From Branchipolynoe longqiensis (taxonomy: Eukaryota; Annelida; Polychaeta; Phyllodocida; Polynoidae): DNA of 64,000 nucleotides. The stretch lies in NCBI GenBank assembly GCA_030323885.1, contig CM059186.1, positions 174,785,047-174,849,046 of the forward strand, in the 5' to 3' direction. Below the pieces are notes generated by a model. It was not told where the DNA came from and did no database searches. It saw only the letters and a program-made list of their open reading frames with translations. The translations under genes were made by a program, and so were the position numbers. Of the stretch, positions 1 through 11,756 are shown in pieces (position 1 is the stretch's first letter; every line of letters starts with the position of its first letter).

Positions 1-1271
1 TTCTGCTCCAGTCGAGCACTTTGCGCTCTTATCAAGAAATCTGCGAATTCTCTGCTCCAGTGTCCTCAGCGCAGGTTCGCTCGTGTCCCAGTCAAAGTGG
101 TCGAGCAGCTCGGCGTCTTCCGGCTCCAGGTCCTCGCTGATGCCCAGAGCTGTCGGCGCCGACTTAGGGCGAAGCAGGCTCCTCACGGGTGACTGGCGGG
201 CTTTCCTCTCCAACATGGAGCAGATGCTCTTGGTGCGCGAGTTCTGTCGCGACAACCGGAAGCCACCCATATCCGCCATCACATGACGCAGCACGTCGAC
301 ATCAATGTCATCCGCATCGAACTGCTGTGCGTCTGGATCACCGTAAACACTGCCATGAGTTCCAAGGAGATGACCGACAGCAGTGTCAAAATCAAGGACC
401 GCGGGCCTCTTTTGTGGTGTTAATGACGTCACAGTCACCTCCACCGGCTGGCGGCAGCTCACCACTGATGTAGACTCATTTCCGGTGGCGGTGTGCAGCC
501 GACTCCTCCCGTTGCTGCCCGGCGTCGCGGTGCCTGGACGCCCGTCCGGCGTCGTCGTCGTCGTGTGACGCGACATCAAGTGACTGTTGCTGCTCCGGTA
601 GCGATCCCCGGCCGAGTTCGCCGGTTCGCCGGCGCACATCCGCTCCAGCTGCCGTCTGCTCAGCGGCTTCCGGCGCGTGTTTCTCCGGGCGCGTTCCAGC
701 CTCACATTGCCGATGGATGCAGCAGCGCCCCCTGTCACCGTCGCCGTCGTGCTCCTCGCCTTGCGCGGGTCAGTTTCCGCCTTCCGCTGCGTCTTGCTCC
801 CCGCGCCGTTCTCGACTCCGTCCACTCCGGCCGCAGCGGCCGATGGCATCGGCGGCGGTGGTGGCGGTTTGTCCTTGGGGAAGAGATGCTTCAGCTTCAG
901 AATCTCTTCCATGCGCCGGGTCCGGGCGCCCGGCAGGTTCCTACCCGCTGTCCTCGGCGTGATCGCTCCATCGGACCAATCAGCGCCTTCCATATTGGCG
1001 GCCGAAGAGTCGCCGACGAAGGCAGGCTGCAGCTCGAGCACCTTGTCGTGCAGGTGCTTGTACAGCTGCACCTGTTGGGATACCTGCGGAGAGCGCATGC
1101 GCGAACAGAGCTTGTCGCGCACCGACTTGGTGAGCGCGTCCATGGTGGCGCCGTTCTTCTTGTAGACGAGTCTCTCCAGGTTCTTGATGTCGAGGAGGAA
1201 GGTGTCGGTGTGAGCCGTGCAGACCACCGTGTTTGTGTACGTGTCTAGGCCGAGGATGATCTCAACGTCAC
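1..1271 (-). CDS. CNBD2-like gene, 3'-most visible exon (end of CNB domain 2 plus long tail)
   Basis: The acceptor is TTTTTCAG immediately before 1271, and the frame is open to position 1, so the exon runs off the window. It begins GDVEIILGLDTYTN..VVC and ends the second CNB fold with LLDIKNLERLV. In place of the phosphate-binding FGE(L/I)AL...R(T/A)A signature it has IGDVEIILGLDTYT, lacking the Arg, so this second domain probably does not bind cAMP in the classical way. The remaining roughly 340 residues are basic and low in complexity. They include a six-proline run near nt 870-850, Thr- and Arg-rich stretches, and an acidic patch with DADDIDVDV near nt 310-290. The plus-strand reading frames over this interval are shadows of this exon. 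The tail is unusually GC-rich compared with the surrounding AT-rich introns. Confidence 0.85.
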
Positions 1272-1434
1272 CTGAAAAAGGCACACGCCGTCTGGTAACT
1301 TTAATTATAAATGGTCGCCCGCCTAGCAATCATGTAATGATCAAGTTTTAACAATCTTGAAACACGCAACACCAAAGTTGATGTGTTTGTTTATTAGGAT
1401 GTTACGCCCTACCAGCATCTAAGGACTATTAGGA

Positions 1435-1758
1435 TTGGTTGGTTAGTTATTGGAGTTTTAAGCCCTGGCAACATCTAATGCCATATCAGGACAGGTACCA
1501 ATGTGTGACGGTGCGTATTCATGGTCTCTTTATAGTGCTACCCCACTGGGAAATCAGGCCGCTGGCACCATGACCCACTCAGTCAAATTATCCTGATACT
1601 GAGCCAAATAGTCCTTGTCCTATGATAGTAATGCCGAGCACCAGAGTAGGAAGTGTCAAGTATCAATGTTATAAGTCATTGGTTTAACTCGATCGGGAAT
1701 TGAACTTCCGACCTTTCAGACGGGAAGTCTGCGGCCTGTCGATTCGGCCACGGCGCCC
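1435..1758 (-). mobile_element. tRNA-headed SINE (superfamily S), head type 'GGCGCGGTGGCCGAATCGG'
   Basis: On the minus strand it starts with a tRNA-like head (A box TGGCCGAATCG) and ends in a GTTG-rich tail, AACCAACC. The body has the conserved blocks GATAGGACAAGGAC, TCAGGATAAT, GGGGTAGCACTATAAAG and ATCTAAGG. Another tail fragment of the same superfamily abuts it at about 1384-1434. Confidence 0.8.
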
Positions 1759-1820
1759 AACCGCGGTCAAGTTGATATTGTATTAGTCCTAATATGAGTC
1801 CTACCACGTGGTATTTAGTC

Positions 1821-1960
1821 TGGGGGGGGGGGGGGGGGTTTACAAACTAGCACTATCTAAGGACTATTAGGATGAAAATAGATGTGTGACAGTACCTACA
1901 CATGGTGATTTTCTAGCGTGATCCCTGCATTATATCCCAACATCCAATTCAGTCACATTA
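1821..1960 (-). mobile_element. Poly-G run and degenerate SINE-S fragment
   Basis: A run of 18 G is followed by a worn tail half of superfamily S (CTAAGGACTATTAGGATG, then a TGTGTGACAGT block), minus orientation. The head is missing. Confidence 0.5.
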
Positions 1961-1961
1961 T

Positions 1962-2239
1962 CTCAAATAGATTCTACATATCAAACTTAGACAATAACAC
2001 ACTTATTAACCATTTCTCACCAGGCTCAATTTAATAGAAGCATTTACTGCTGAAGCCTATGGTTTCAGAGTTTTGGCACTAATTTTACATATTTGCATTT
2101 CAAATATCTCAAAAGATAGCCACTTAAAATCTAAGTTACTTCAAACTAAAGTCAGGTAGGTTATAACAATCAATTTAATATATTTATCTCATATGAAAAA
2201 TGGCAGAAACTAAAAACCTTCAGATTATGCAACTTTAAT
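1962..2239 (-). mobile_element. MITE M1 copy abutting a splice donor
   Basis: This is a member of the roughly 330-bp family whose ends read TTAAAG(T/C)TGCATAGTC. Here the terminal TTAAAGTTGCATAATC lies immediately after the GTAAAAA donor of the exon ending at 2246. Internal blocks (ATCTAAGTTAGATATG-like, AAATATCTCAAAAG, CAATTTAATATATTTATC) match the other M1 copies. Confidence 0.7.
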
Positions 2240-2245
2240 TTTTAC

Positions 2246-2394
2246 CAATGACTTCATATCTGTCAAGGCAGCTGACGGTGACAGACTTCTCCGCCAGGCG
2301 GCGTTCAGCTGCGGCGTAGCCCAGCTTCCGCCTCACTCTGACCTGTGGCCTCTGTACAGACTGCCTGACCCGCTCCTCTTTCATGTGCAGAGTT
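2246..2394 (-). CDS. CNBD2-like gene, internal exon of CNB domain 2
   Basis: The acceptor is CTGTATTGCAG before 2394. The donor is CATTG/GTAAAA at 2246/2245. The 149-nt exon starts with one leftover base and ends with one leftover base. It joins in frame to the exon at 14355 (AC + A) and to the exon at 1271 (G + GT). It encodes TLHMKEERVRQSVQRPQ, then a basic stretch, and ends SCLDRYEVIG just before the second CNB core. This segment matches generic CNB domains less well than its neighbours, so a small missed exon in the 12-kb upstream intron is possible. The perfect phase fit argues against one. Confidence 0.75.
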
Positions 2395-2500
2395 CTGCAA
2401 TACAGCAGTAGTTGTGTTCCATACTGAGGCAGTCTACATTGCACATGTATTAACTGGCATTTTAATGAGAATTCGATTGTGGACATGATATATATATATG

Positions 2501-2685
2501 GTAGAACCTCTCTAATTCTAAATCGACCAACCATGGGACTGATTTTAAATGGTCCAATTAGGGAGGGGTCGGTTTAGGGTGTTTTTGTTTATCGTTGTAA
2601 TGGCCATCGTTTGGGAGCCAAATAAAGCGATCGATATAGGGGAGTGGTCGATCTGTGGAGGTGGTCGGTTAGAGAGGTTTGACTG
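2501..2685 (+). mobile_element. Pogo-like MITE M2 copy
   Basis: The left end reads AGAACCTCTCTAA and the right end TTAGAGAGGTTTGACTG, matching the terminal repeats of the M2 family (complete form CAGTAAAACCTCTCTAAAT). The interior carries the family block AAATAAAGCGATCGATATAGG. TA dinucleotides flank it. Confidence 0.65.
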
Positions 2686-2689
2686 TGTA

Positions 2690-3242
2690 TATATATAAAG
2701 CATTATATATACCAATTATGTAATACATAAAGTATTTATGCATATGTTATTATGTATGGAACTATCCTCCCTGCTATTTGTCTTGCTATCCAATTATGTG
2801 CGTCACTATTATATACCCCTTTCTCCTTGGGCTACTGGAGGTTGGTGTGCGGCCTGGAGGGCTGGCGGTCTGCTTAAAGGCAGCTCTACTCTCCTCCTTC
2901 CCTCCAGGTGAGGCCCCTAGCCGCCTACTATCTGCCCAGTTCTCCTCCAATCTTTGATTTAATAAATTGGTCAGTAGGTCTTTTTAGGGGCCAGCCAGAG
3001 TTATTAGATCGATCTAATCCCTGTGTTGTCTTCGTTTGTATGGAATAGAATAATGTGCTCTGTAATCTATTATGGGAAAATAAACAAGGACACTAACTCT
3101 CTTCAGTTTGCTCTATTATTATATACCATTTATTTAGGTTCCACTGCATGTTGTAACTAGTTCCAGATTCGGCCACACTGGAGCCACTAGTCATTGGCTT
3201 TAACACTTGTATGCCCGCTGTGCGTGGTCGTTATCGCCTCCA
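2690..3242. other. Intronic stretch, no gene seen
   Basis: AT-rich DNA with no splice-bounded coding segment and no repeat that recurs elsewhere in the window, apart from a weak TATATATAAA run at the left edge. Confidence 0.5.
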
Positions 3243-3993
3243 GGGCCCATATGCACGAATCGGTTTTAGGGCCGTAACCGCGGTTTGGCTAGCTCCACAC
3301 GGCCAATGGTGGAAAATCTGTATGCATCAATCAGTGCCAGCGCTAGCCACCGACCGTAGCCTAGGCTAAGCTACCCCAATTTCAAATCAAGTTTAACTGC
3401 AAGCCACGCCGGTTAGTGTGCTGGCCGCCGATATATTAGAGCCAAATCTATTCAATGCTATCATATTTAACAGATTTACACATGCAATAAGTGAAATTTA
3501 ATCAAATTAACCCTAAAATCGAACCATTATTAACGCTCCCACCGCATTGGTGGCATCATTCATATTGTCGAATCGACGAATGTAAAGTAAACAAATCGCC
3601 GAGGCCGCATCGACGTCGATATCCATACTGTCGAACGTCAACTAAACATGGCCACCGCCACCGTATCGGCGGCAATATATTACAGCCAAATCTATTCAAT
3701 GCGATCATATTTGACAGATTTACATACGCAATAAGTGAAATTTAATCAAATTAACCCTAAAATCAAACCGTTATTAACGCTCCCACTGCATTGACAGCGT
3801 TATTCATATTGTCGAATCGAGGGAATTCCCAAATCTATAAATAACTTCACGGTTTTAGCTACCGACCCCGGCTTGGACATTGGTGCATACGGCTTGACCT
3901 AATTAACCAAGGCCCTCCTAGCCGTGGATAAGCTACCCCAGAGCTAGCGTGTAGCACCAGCTAAGCGTAACACTGATTCGTGCATACGGGCCC
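3243..3993. mobile_element. Inverted-repeat element M8 with internal direct repeats
   Basis: The ends are inverted: GGGCCCATATGCACGAATC at the left and GATTCGTGCATACGGGCCC at the right. A roughly 160-bp block (AATCTATTCAATGC... to CATATTGTCGAATCGA) occurs twice as direct repeats, at about 3440-3590 and 3685-3825. A second M8-type element lies at 38919-39643. No transposase ORF was seen. Confidence 0.75.
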
Positions 3994-5335
3994 TGACCCA
4001 CTTGGATGGTCAATTTTTAACTTTAGGTGGGCAGTTAATATACTCCAGTCAGAAAATATATACGCTTCACAAATATAAATTTCAGCGGTACAGTGGGTGA
4101 GGATAAATGCCGCTGAGGCATGGGCGAGCAGGTGGTGTAATGTCGGGAGGTCATGAGGTACCAATATATGACTGATTGAGTAGGTGACCAGCCGATGACT
4201 TAGTGGCTGGGGAGTAGATGGAACTTCCGTCTTATTATACTCGTATAATGGCTTATACAACATATATATATGTTATATACTGTGCTATGTAATATAATCA
4301 TGCAAATCTCACATACTACGCCTCAGTGATGTCACACTATCACCCTCTAGTTCACTTCTCAACCGCAACTACAGTGGCGCCACCAATGTAAGCACTAATG
4401 AGTTATGTTAGAGGTACCAAGTAAAATACCTTAGTGTGAAAAAAACTAGTATAAAAAATGTATTGTTTATATTATACTGAATAATACGTGTGAAAAAAAC
4501 CCTACAATTGTACCTGTCATCAAAGGACAACTCTTAATCCAGACTAATATTGTCCTCACATAGCAGGAGCCTTGTCACCAATGAGTTCAATGAGTCAAAC
4601 ACAGGTTATAAATTGAAATAAATATTCACACATGGTACGTGGTTCACCGATCACAGGGGTCGCTGAAGACAGGTGCAAATGTAGTGTACATCGGAGCCTT
4701 GTATATATTCACAAAGACCATTATTTACCACGTATGATATATATATGACATACACAATACATATAATAGTATGTTGCCGTCTGATTTATGGCATATGTAA
4801 TTGAAAAGAAAACTCAATGAACGTGCAATCTTTTTTCTGATGGAGAAGGAGGTGTACTATTTATTTAAGGGAATATGCCATATTTCATATTCGAGGCAGA
4901 AGGCCCTAAGTGTATTTGTTGCCCTCGACCAGATATTTTAAAGAAATATTTTTCTTGCATTCAGACAAGGTAGTATTGACTATATTTTCAATTATTATTG
5001 GGATTACAGTTATTTTGGATAGATATCGCAACAGAGTATAATTATATTCATGTATGACATTACTTGTAGTCATAATGGATATCCAGAGGTAACATCTTTA
5101 GACATAGCATGGTACCAGTATTGTTATATGCATTAAGAATAACACTAGACATTATTGGGAGAACCCGTTAGAGAGAAACACAATCCAATTATAACAGACA
5201 TTAACTGGTTATTACCTAACAACACCAAATCCATAAGAACAGGCCAACAAAATTAACACAAAGAATACATATAATTCATTACTTGGATATTCTAAGCAGT
5301 TACACTGTTGTGTTTTGGATAATTGTTCAGCGGGT
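3994..5335. other. Intronic stretch, no gene seen
   Basis: AT-rich sequence. The longest open frames (for example the 100-codon minus-strand frame at 3961-4263) overlap the M8 end, have no recognisable family and no splice context, and are taken as chance. Confidence 0.5.
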
Positions 5336-5339
5336 ACAG

Positions 5340-5502
5340 CTTTACTACCAACCAGGAGGGGAGGGTGGAGGGGGAGGGTAGAGGGGGAGGGTATAGAGGG
5401 TAAGGAGAGGGTGTCGAGGGGGAGGGTGGAGAGGGTATGGAGGGAAGGGTGGAGGGTGTGTGGAGGGGAGGGTGGAGAGGGAATGGAGGGGAGGGTGGAG
5501 AA
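5340..5502 (+). repeat. GGGAGGGTGGA-type purine minisatellite
   Basis: Degenerate repeats of GGGTGGAGAGG/GGGAGGGTAGAG on the plus strand, strongly purine/pyrimidine asymmetric. The small ORFs here on both strands are repeat translations. Confidence 0.8.
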
Positions 5503-6168
5503 GGTTATCATCATCATGCTGTCGGTCGCGATGCGACAAAGACTGCTTTCATTACTTGACTGCCACTCTCCATTTAGCTCTCTGCTATGAGAGTGATGTC
5601 CATGAGTCGGTCTTAATATCTCTCAGCTTCTGGTTTCTCTTGATGGTATCCTTAAACCGGAGATGAGGGCGCCCTCTCTTTCTGTGACCAGAAGACAGTT
5701 GAGAATAGAGGATCTGCTTTGGTAGGCTGTCTGATGACATCCTCATGAGGTGTCCAGTCCACCGGAGATTCTTTTTGATCAGAAGATCTTCCATAGAGGG
5801 CAGCCCTGTCCGTTTGAGTAATACATTTCATGAAAGCTGCCTGCAAAAGTGTTGAAGTGCTGCTGGCTTTTGCAAGTTACCAGTGGCACTCTCTCGGGGA
5901 GCAAATAGAGGTTTCACACCGGCAAGAACATGTCCGGACAGGCGCAAAACTATTTGTCCCTGCAGTGGCTGGTCGGGACATGTTGGGAGTTCCATACATC
6001 AACCGCCCTTAATGCTGCCACAGTGACATGGTTTTCTGTTTAGCGTTTGCTCCCTTAGCCTTCGGTTCTATCAAGAACCTGTACCACAAGGCAGTGGTTT
6101 ACAACTCTGCAGGGTAGGGGCACCAAACTCCCTGAGGTATTGCAATACCTGTAATACCTGCATACCCA
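5503..6168 (-). mobile_element. RTE-like LINE 3' end fused to a repeat unit
   Basis: The segment at 5503-5829, read on the minus strand, encodes the C-terminal MEDLLIKKNLRWTGHLMRM region of the same LINE as at 40.3-41.8 kb and ends in the same ATGATGATG tail. The adjoining 5830-6168 (GCAGGTATTACAGGTATT... to CTTTTGCAGGCAGC) recurs at 26657-26999, again next to the LINE 3' tail. This suggests a non-autonomous element that borrows the LINE 3' end. Confidence 0.7.
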
Positions 6169-7029
6169 TGGTTGAGAGGGTATGGAGGGAGATATATAGG
6201 GGACAGGGTTAAATCATCAACTTGATGGACGATCAGGTATGGCCGTCTCCAAGCCTGTGGAAGTGCGGATGCAGGACCAACAACAATCGAAACCCTCGGA
6301 AAAATGTCTACAAATATACTATTAATCCATGCCCAACACACACTGCATTAGTCGTCATATGGCACTAAAGATACACATATCTCTATGTACAGGAAAGTAA
6401 ACACTATTATGGTTATTGATTAGCACCTCCAGCTTCAATGTCATATCAAGAGAATTGACCCTCATCCTGGCAGGCTTTAATTTACCTTATGTCTGATTGG
6501 TCAAAATCCGCAGTGGTGTCCTTACCAGGGTCTGCTCCTTTATCTTGTCCATCAGTTCTGATTGGTTTGGAGGCCGTCAATTTATAATCATCATTATTGT
6601 ATATCTAACATTATATATATATATAGTGTATAAGCATTATACAAGTATAATTATCCATATACTGATTATCATTTAATGGTGCCTCTGGTTGCACCTTGTC
6701 TGGGCACCTCACAACTACTGACACTTAACAACTCAGGCGAATGGACAGGCTCTCTGCTTTGCCTGGTGCGGCCACCTGGCATATACAGCTGTCAGGACTC
6801 AGCCTCTTTTTGTTATATATATGCTATATAATTTATTATATATATATAAATAAAGAATAGTCCCTACTGCTTTTCGGTGTCCCTGTTTGGACACCTCTCG
6901 CTTCCCAACACCTCTTATTCTCTGCAGGCCTCGCTGTAACCGGGCACTCTCTGCTTCCCTCCACTTGGGAACCAACTCCAATGGTCTCCTGGCTCTCACT
7001 TCACACTTGAGACCAAAGTTAGCCAGTTT
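6169..7029. other. Intronic stretch, no gene seen
   Basis: AT-rich with a TATATATA cluster near 6610-6625 and 6825-6850. No coding segment with splice borders was recognised. Confidence 0.5.
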
Positions 7030-7142
7030 AAATTAAACTTCCCACACTCTAAAGTGAGGTAGATGATAACAATCAATTCAATATATTTATCTCAGAAAAA
7101 TGGATGAATTTCAAAACCATCGGACTATCCAACTTGAATGAG
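7030..7142 (-). mobile_element. MITE M1, truncated
   Basis: It carries the M1 blocks GATAACAATCAATTCAATAT and AAAACCATCGGACTATCCAAC, the latter close to the family end. The other half is absent. Confidence 0.6.
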
Positions 7143-7470
7143 TCCCATGTCACATTCCATGGGCCGGGAGGCGTGTATCATGTGTTGAAATAATGCCCTT
7201 TTTTATGGGCTTAGTCCTGCCTGATTTGACAATGCCGATACGCACGTGTCACGCCTTGTCAGGCGGGCCTGTGCTCTATATGGGGACCCCCTGTTGATGC
7301 GATTTAAACCTTGACCCTTGTTTTATCGACAAGAAAATTCGACTTTTGTTAACAGGTTTTTTTGTCTGTAGTGTTAACACAAGACAGGTCGCAGCGGGGG
7401 GTTTTGGCACTGGGTGGCATGACGTGAAATAAGCCATTTTCACACACTCCTTCAATAAATTGCACTGAAC

Positions 7471-7794
7471 GCTGTGGCCAAATCGGTAGAGTGCAGGACG
7501 CCCTTGCAGGATATTGGGAGTTTGGTGTGCGGTCGAGTCAAACCAATGACTAACAAAATTGAAACTTGTCGCTACCTAGCTTGGTGCACAGTATTAATAG
7601 GATAGGGCAAGGACTGGTTAGCTCAGTGTCAGGATAATGTGACCGAGTGGGATATCAGGTCATGGTGCTGGTGGCCTGATTTCCCAGTGGGGCAGCACTA
7701 TAAAGTTGGCATGAGTGTGCACTAGTACAAGTCGGTACCTGTCCTGATATGACCTTAGATATTGCCAAGATGTAAAACGCCAACAACCAACCAA
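7471..7794 (+). mobile_element. SINE-S copy
   Basis: The head GCTGTGGCCAAATCGGTAGAG is followed by GTCGAGTCAAACCAATGAC, the full body, and a tail of CCAACAACCAACCAAC. Confidence 0.85.
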
Positions 7795-7830
7795 CTATGA
7801 ATTGTTCCGCTAATATTGATGTCTACAGGT

Positions 7831-7832
<2 letters not shown>

Positions 7833-7882
<50 letters not shown>
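7833..7882. repeat. (TA)n microsatellite
   Basis: About 25 uninterrupted TA units. Confidence 0.95.
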
Positions 7883-7883
<1 letters not shown>

Positions 7884-8404
7884 CTACGTGTGTCGAGATC
7901 TCACAATTAAGAGATCAACAGGCCGCTATAAAGTAACCCCCACCACCTTTGCACCACTCTGTGCGTGAGCTTTACAAACAAAATAAAAAACCCACACACC
8001 ATAAAATAACACGAACATTCCGCGAAAATTATATGAGCCCCCAAAATAAAATGTGTAGCCTCGCCTTGAGTGTACAACATGTTTGAGAGCTCAATCTTCT
8101 CAACGGTAAATGACGTTTATGGTTCAAGTGCTCGCCGAAGACCGATCTTCAATATATTCCCAGGGCAAGTATCTATATTATTTACAATGTGCGCGCTCTG
8201 TACTCAGGGACGCGGTCAGGAATGTCGACACGACGGAAGGTGTCGGGGTATTTATCGTCTTGGATAAGAAGTGGGGTGAATGAGAGACTGCGCCAACAGC
8301 GACGGGCTTACTTAATGATGCTGGTGATTGTGGCCTTTGTTAATAAATCAAGTCTGTTATTCGCTGGTTAAGTATGTCTCCGGCGTGTTTCTTCGCAGTG
8401 TGGG

Positions 8405-8995
8405 TGTTAGATTCCACTGAGGAGATGGGTTTGGGGCTGTGGGTTTGTGGGTTTGCGTTTGGAGGTTAGGATTGGGTGTTTGGGGTTGGGGTTGTGGGTT
8501 GGGAGTTGGGGTTTGTGTGTGGGGTTAGGTGTTGGGGTTGTGGGTTGGGGGTGATGGTTGTGGGTTGTGGGTTGGAGTTGTGGATTGGTAGTTGGGGTTT
8601 GGGTGTGGGGTTGGGTGTTGGGGCTGATGGTTGCGGGTTGGGGGTTGGGGTTGTGGATTGGGAGTTGGGGTTTGGGGTTGGGTGTTGGGGTTTGGGGTAG
8701 GGGTTTGTGGGTGGGTGTTGTGGGGTTGGGGGTGCTTGCCGCTTGGGGTTTGGGGGGTTGGAAGTTGGATTTGGGGGGTTGGCGATTGGGGTTGGGGGTT
8801 GGGGGTTGGCGATTGGGGTTGGGAGCTCAGTTTTGGGAATTGGGGTTTGATTTTGGGATTTTGGTTTTGGGTTAGCAGTTGGGGTTGGGGGTTATATGCT
8901 TAAGTTTGGGGTTTGAGGTTTTGATTTGGGAGGGTTGGGTTTGGGATTGTGGGTTGTAGGTTAAGGTTTGGGGTTAGGGGTTGGGGGGGGGGGGC
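8405..8995 (+). repeat. Interstitial TTGGGG/GTTGGGGGT G-rich array
   Basis: About 590 bp of degenerate GGTTGGGG, GGGTTTGGGG and TTGTGGGTTGGG units, all G-rich on the plus strand and ending in a run of ten G. It has many potential G-quadruplex runs. It is not TTAGGG. Confidence 0.9.
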
Positions 8996-9461
8996 ATTTC
9001 TGATTTGGGGAAACAGACACCTACCTAGGCCAATAATTCTATTTTTAGATATCATCCTCAGCATCTTCAGCTTACCTGAATGCAACGTGAATTACTTCCA
9101 TGAATACTCTCTATTCATTAACCAACTTTTTTAATTCTTGAAACATTAATCCGATTGCACTTAGAACTACTAAAAAGAAATATCCACGGGATACTCGGGT
9201 AGTGGTCCTAATGAGACCAATCTTCAACTACTCGGGTGTAGCTAAAAGATCCCGTTCTGTAATGTCATACAGGGAAGGCATATATGTGGAGATACAAATG
9301 TTCTAATATATATGCCAATGGCTTCAAGTTGACTCTTAATCAAAGAAGGCCAATAAAAACGATACCGGCAGATTACAGAAATTAGGTAGCCAATTTCAGT
9401 CCAGTGTACATTGAAGCCCAACAACTGTTGGATGTTTACTAAATTATCGGTTGAAAATTTG

Positions 9462-9795
9462 ACTTTAAAGAGGATAGTCCAATGAAAGTCTAACATTTTC
9501 AAAACCAAAACACTTATGTAGATTAAATTCTTAGATACTGATGCACTTACTCAGCATTTGTTGCGGAATATAAGGGAATAATAAGTCAATTTAATAGAAC
9601 CTGTTACTGCTGATGCATATGGTGTCAGAGTTTTGATGTGCATGCTCAAATAAATTTGATATGTTTTCATTTGAAATATCTCGAAAGTTAGTTAAAATGA
9701 AAGTTACTTCAAGGTAGATTATTATGACCAAGCTAATGCAGCTACCTGAGAAAATGGCATAAACTCAAAACCATCGTAGTATGCAACTTTAACTG
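9462..9795 (-). mobile_element. MITE M1, near complete
   Basis: Opens with AACATTTTCAAAACCAAAAC and TTAGATACTGATGCACTTAC and ends ATCGTAGTATGCAACTTTAAC. All M1 internal blocks are present in order. Confidence 0.75.
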
Positions 9796-9850
9796 ATATG
9801 CAGGGCAGTGTTCTGAAATGTCCGCCAGGCATTACACGCATGGGTTATGG

Positions 9851-10180
9851 GTTGGTTGGTTATTGGAGTCTTACGTCCTGGCAACATCTAACATAATATC
9901 CGGACAGGTACTGACTTTTAACAATGCGCACTCATTCCAACTTCATAGTGCTGCCCCACTGGGAAATCAGGCTGCTGGCATCATGATTTGATATCCCACT
10001 CAGTCACATTATCCTAAGCTAACCAGTCCTTGCCCTATCCTATTAATGCCAAGCGCCATGCTAGAAAGCGACACATATACATTTTATAAGTCATTGGTTT
10101 GAGTTTAACTCGACTGGGATCCAACCTCCCGATCTCCCACACGCGAGGCCAGCGCTCTACCGATTCGGCCACCGCGCCCA
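9851..10180 (-). mobile_element. SINE-S copy
   Basis: Minus orientation: the head ends with CGATTCGGCCACCGCGCCCA at the right, and the GTTGGTTGGT tail is at the left. The small ORFs on both strands are incidental. Confidence 0.85.
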
Positions 10181-11057
10181 GTGACGGCAGCGTTACGGGA
10201 GTAACTGATCTGAATCAGGGGGACAGTAGCACACACAGTCACCTTGATTACGATCTGCTTGCACTGCCATCTATCTATATGATATGCCCCGTGCATACCT
10301 ACATCTAGCAGAACACCACATTTTCAAGCCAACCCTAAACCACTCCATCCAAACGTCACACCACCGCGCTAAAACACACCAGGGGTCGCGCTGGGGTTCC
10401 GGAGCGAGGCTGTCACATGCAGACACCACCGTTGTAGCTTAAACCGCCATCTCAAAGCTGGCATGTATCTAAATAACAGCTGTCGACTGGATACGTGTGC
10501 TGTGCTACCGCCGGACCGGAGTGATTCGGGGCCACCCCAACGACTCGTCGTTTAATCGTTATAAAGGCATCCCCCAGCTTCTACAACTGTCCCACCAGAA
10601 GATTAATCTTCAAGCAAAGATTGGGCCGATTTATCGGAGCCTCTCTATAATGTTGCAGTTCTGCAACCGGTAACCGTGATCAGGTTACAAACACCCCAGA
10701 AGTGAGTCAATAACTAAAAGAGTGCCTATCTAACGATACGCCGCCAAGAGCAATGTTATCTGCATCTCAGGTACAACTTCCAGTGCGGAGATTTGAGATG
10801 GAGATACGGGGATGTTTGGGCCCAGCATTATAGACAGACTGGCTTTTCATAACGCGGGCGCCTCTTTATAAATACAAGTAATGGCTTTCTTTTCTTATAA
10901 ATAGCAAAGGTAAACGTAGGGGATAAAAAAACACACACAACAAAACAAAGAAAGCAAACTTTTGAGATAAAACCTTCAAATGGGAATATAATAAAGCTTG
11001 CAAATATTTTGGGTAGAAGCAATTTTATAATACTTGAGATGGATTTATTTTAATCAG
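10181..11057. other. Intronic stretch, no gene seen
   Basis: No recognisable coding exon or recurrent repeat. Short open frames on the minus strand near 10828-11022 are AT-rich and uncharacterised. Confidence 0.45.
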
Positions 11058-11272
11058 CGGTCCACAACTGGCTGTATGTGTCTGTGGGAAAGTGCATATA
11101 AAAGACCCCTCACTGCTTATCAGAAATAGTAGCCAATGTGGAGGCAGCAGGTTTTCTCCAAATAAATATGTCAGAATGACCATATGTTTGATGTCTAATA
11201 ACCGATGATAAAAATCAATGCTCTAGAGGATTTGTTAATTAAAACAAGCTTTACTTTTTTTTTAGATGGATT
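11058..11272 (+). mobile_element. Mollusc-type SINE core copy
   Basis: It contains GTGGGAAAGTGCATATAAAA, GAAATAGTAGCCAATGTGGAGG, CAGGTTTTCTCC, AATGACCATATGTTTGATG and CAATGCTCTAGAGG, and ends AAAACAAGCTTTA. The reverse complement of the second half recurs at 29085-29235. From memory this core is widespread in mollusc genomes, and it is the main taxonomic clue in the window. Confidence 0.7.
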
Positions 11273-11448
11273 TAGGAAGTTACCTCCTGAACTCATGTGG
11301 TGTGCTGGAAGTAGACTGAGTGAAAGACTTGGGATATTGCTGCTTGTGAAGAGCGGGTTTCACTGTGACTGTCGCTCGGCCCCTGGAAAACAGACACACA
11401 AAGCTCAACAATATGGTTGACACAATACATATACATGTCTACATATAT

Positions 11449-11756
11449 AGAGCGTCTGTCTCCCGTGTTGGTAGATCATGGGTTCAAACCCTGGTTGAGT
11501 CAAAGCAATGACTTCAAAATTGATACTTGTTGCTTCCTTGCCAGACGATCGGCATTATTAGGATATGGCAAGGACTGGTTGGCTCAGTGTCAGGATAATG
11601 CGACTGAGTTGGATATTAGGTCATGGTGCTGACAGCCTGGTTTCCCAGTGGGGAAGTGCTATAAATTTGCCATGAGTGCATACTGTGACAAGTGAGTACC
11701 CATCCTGATATGATCAGAGATGTTGCCAGGACGTAAAACCCCAACAACCAACCAAC
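11449..11756 (+). mobile_element. SINE-S copy, head type 'GCGTCYGTCTCCCGTG'
   Basis: AGAGCGTCTGTCTCCCGTGT, then a B-box-like GGTTCAAACCC, the common body, and a CCAACAACCAACCAAC tail. The first bases of the head are missing. Confidence 0.8.

Noticed and set aside
493..1248. 251-codon plus-strand frame, GC-rich
   Set aside because: It overlaps the minus-strand CNBD2-like exon, whose frame has a CNB signature and matched splice sites. The plus frame is its shadow.
8405..8995. Interstitial telomere
   Set aside because: Units are TTGGGG-like and degenerate, not TTAGGG. No chromosome-end context.
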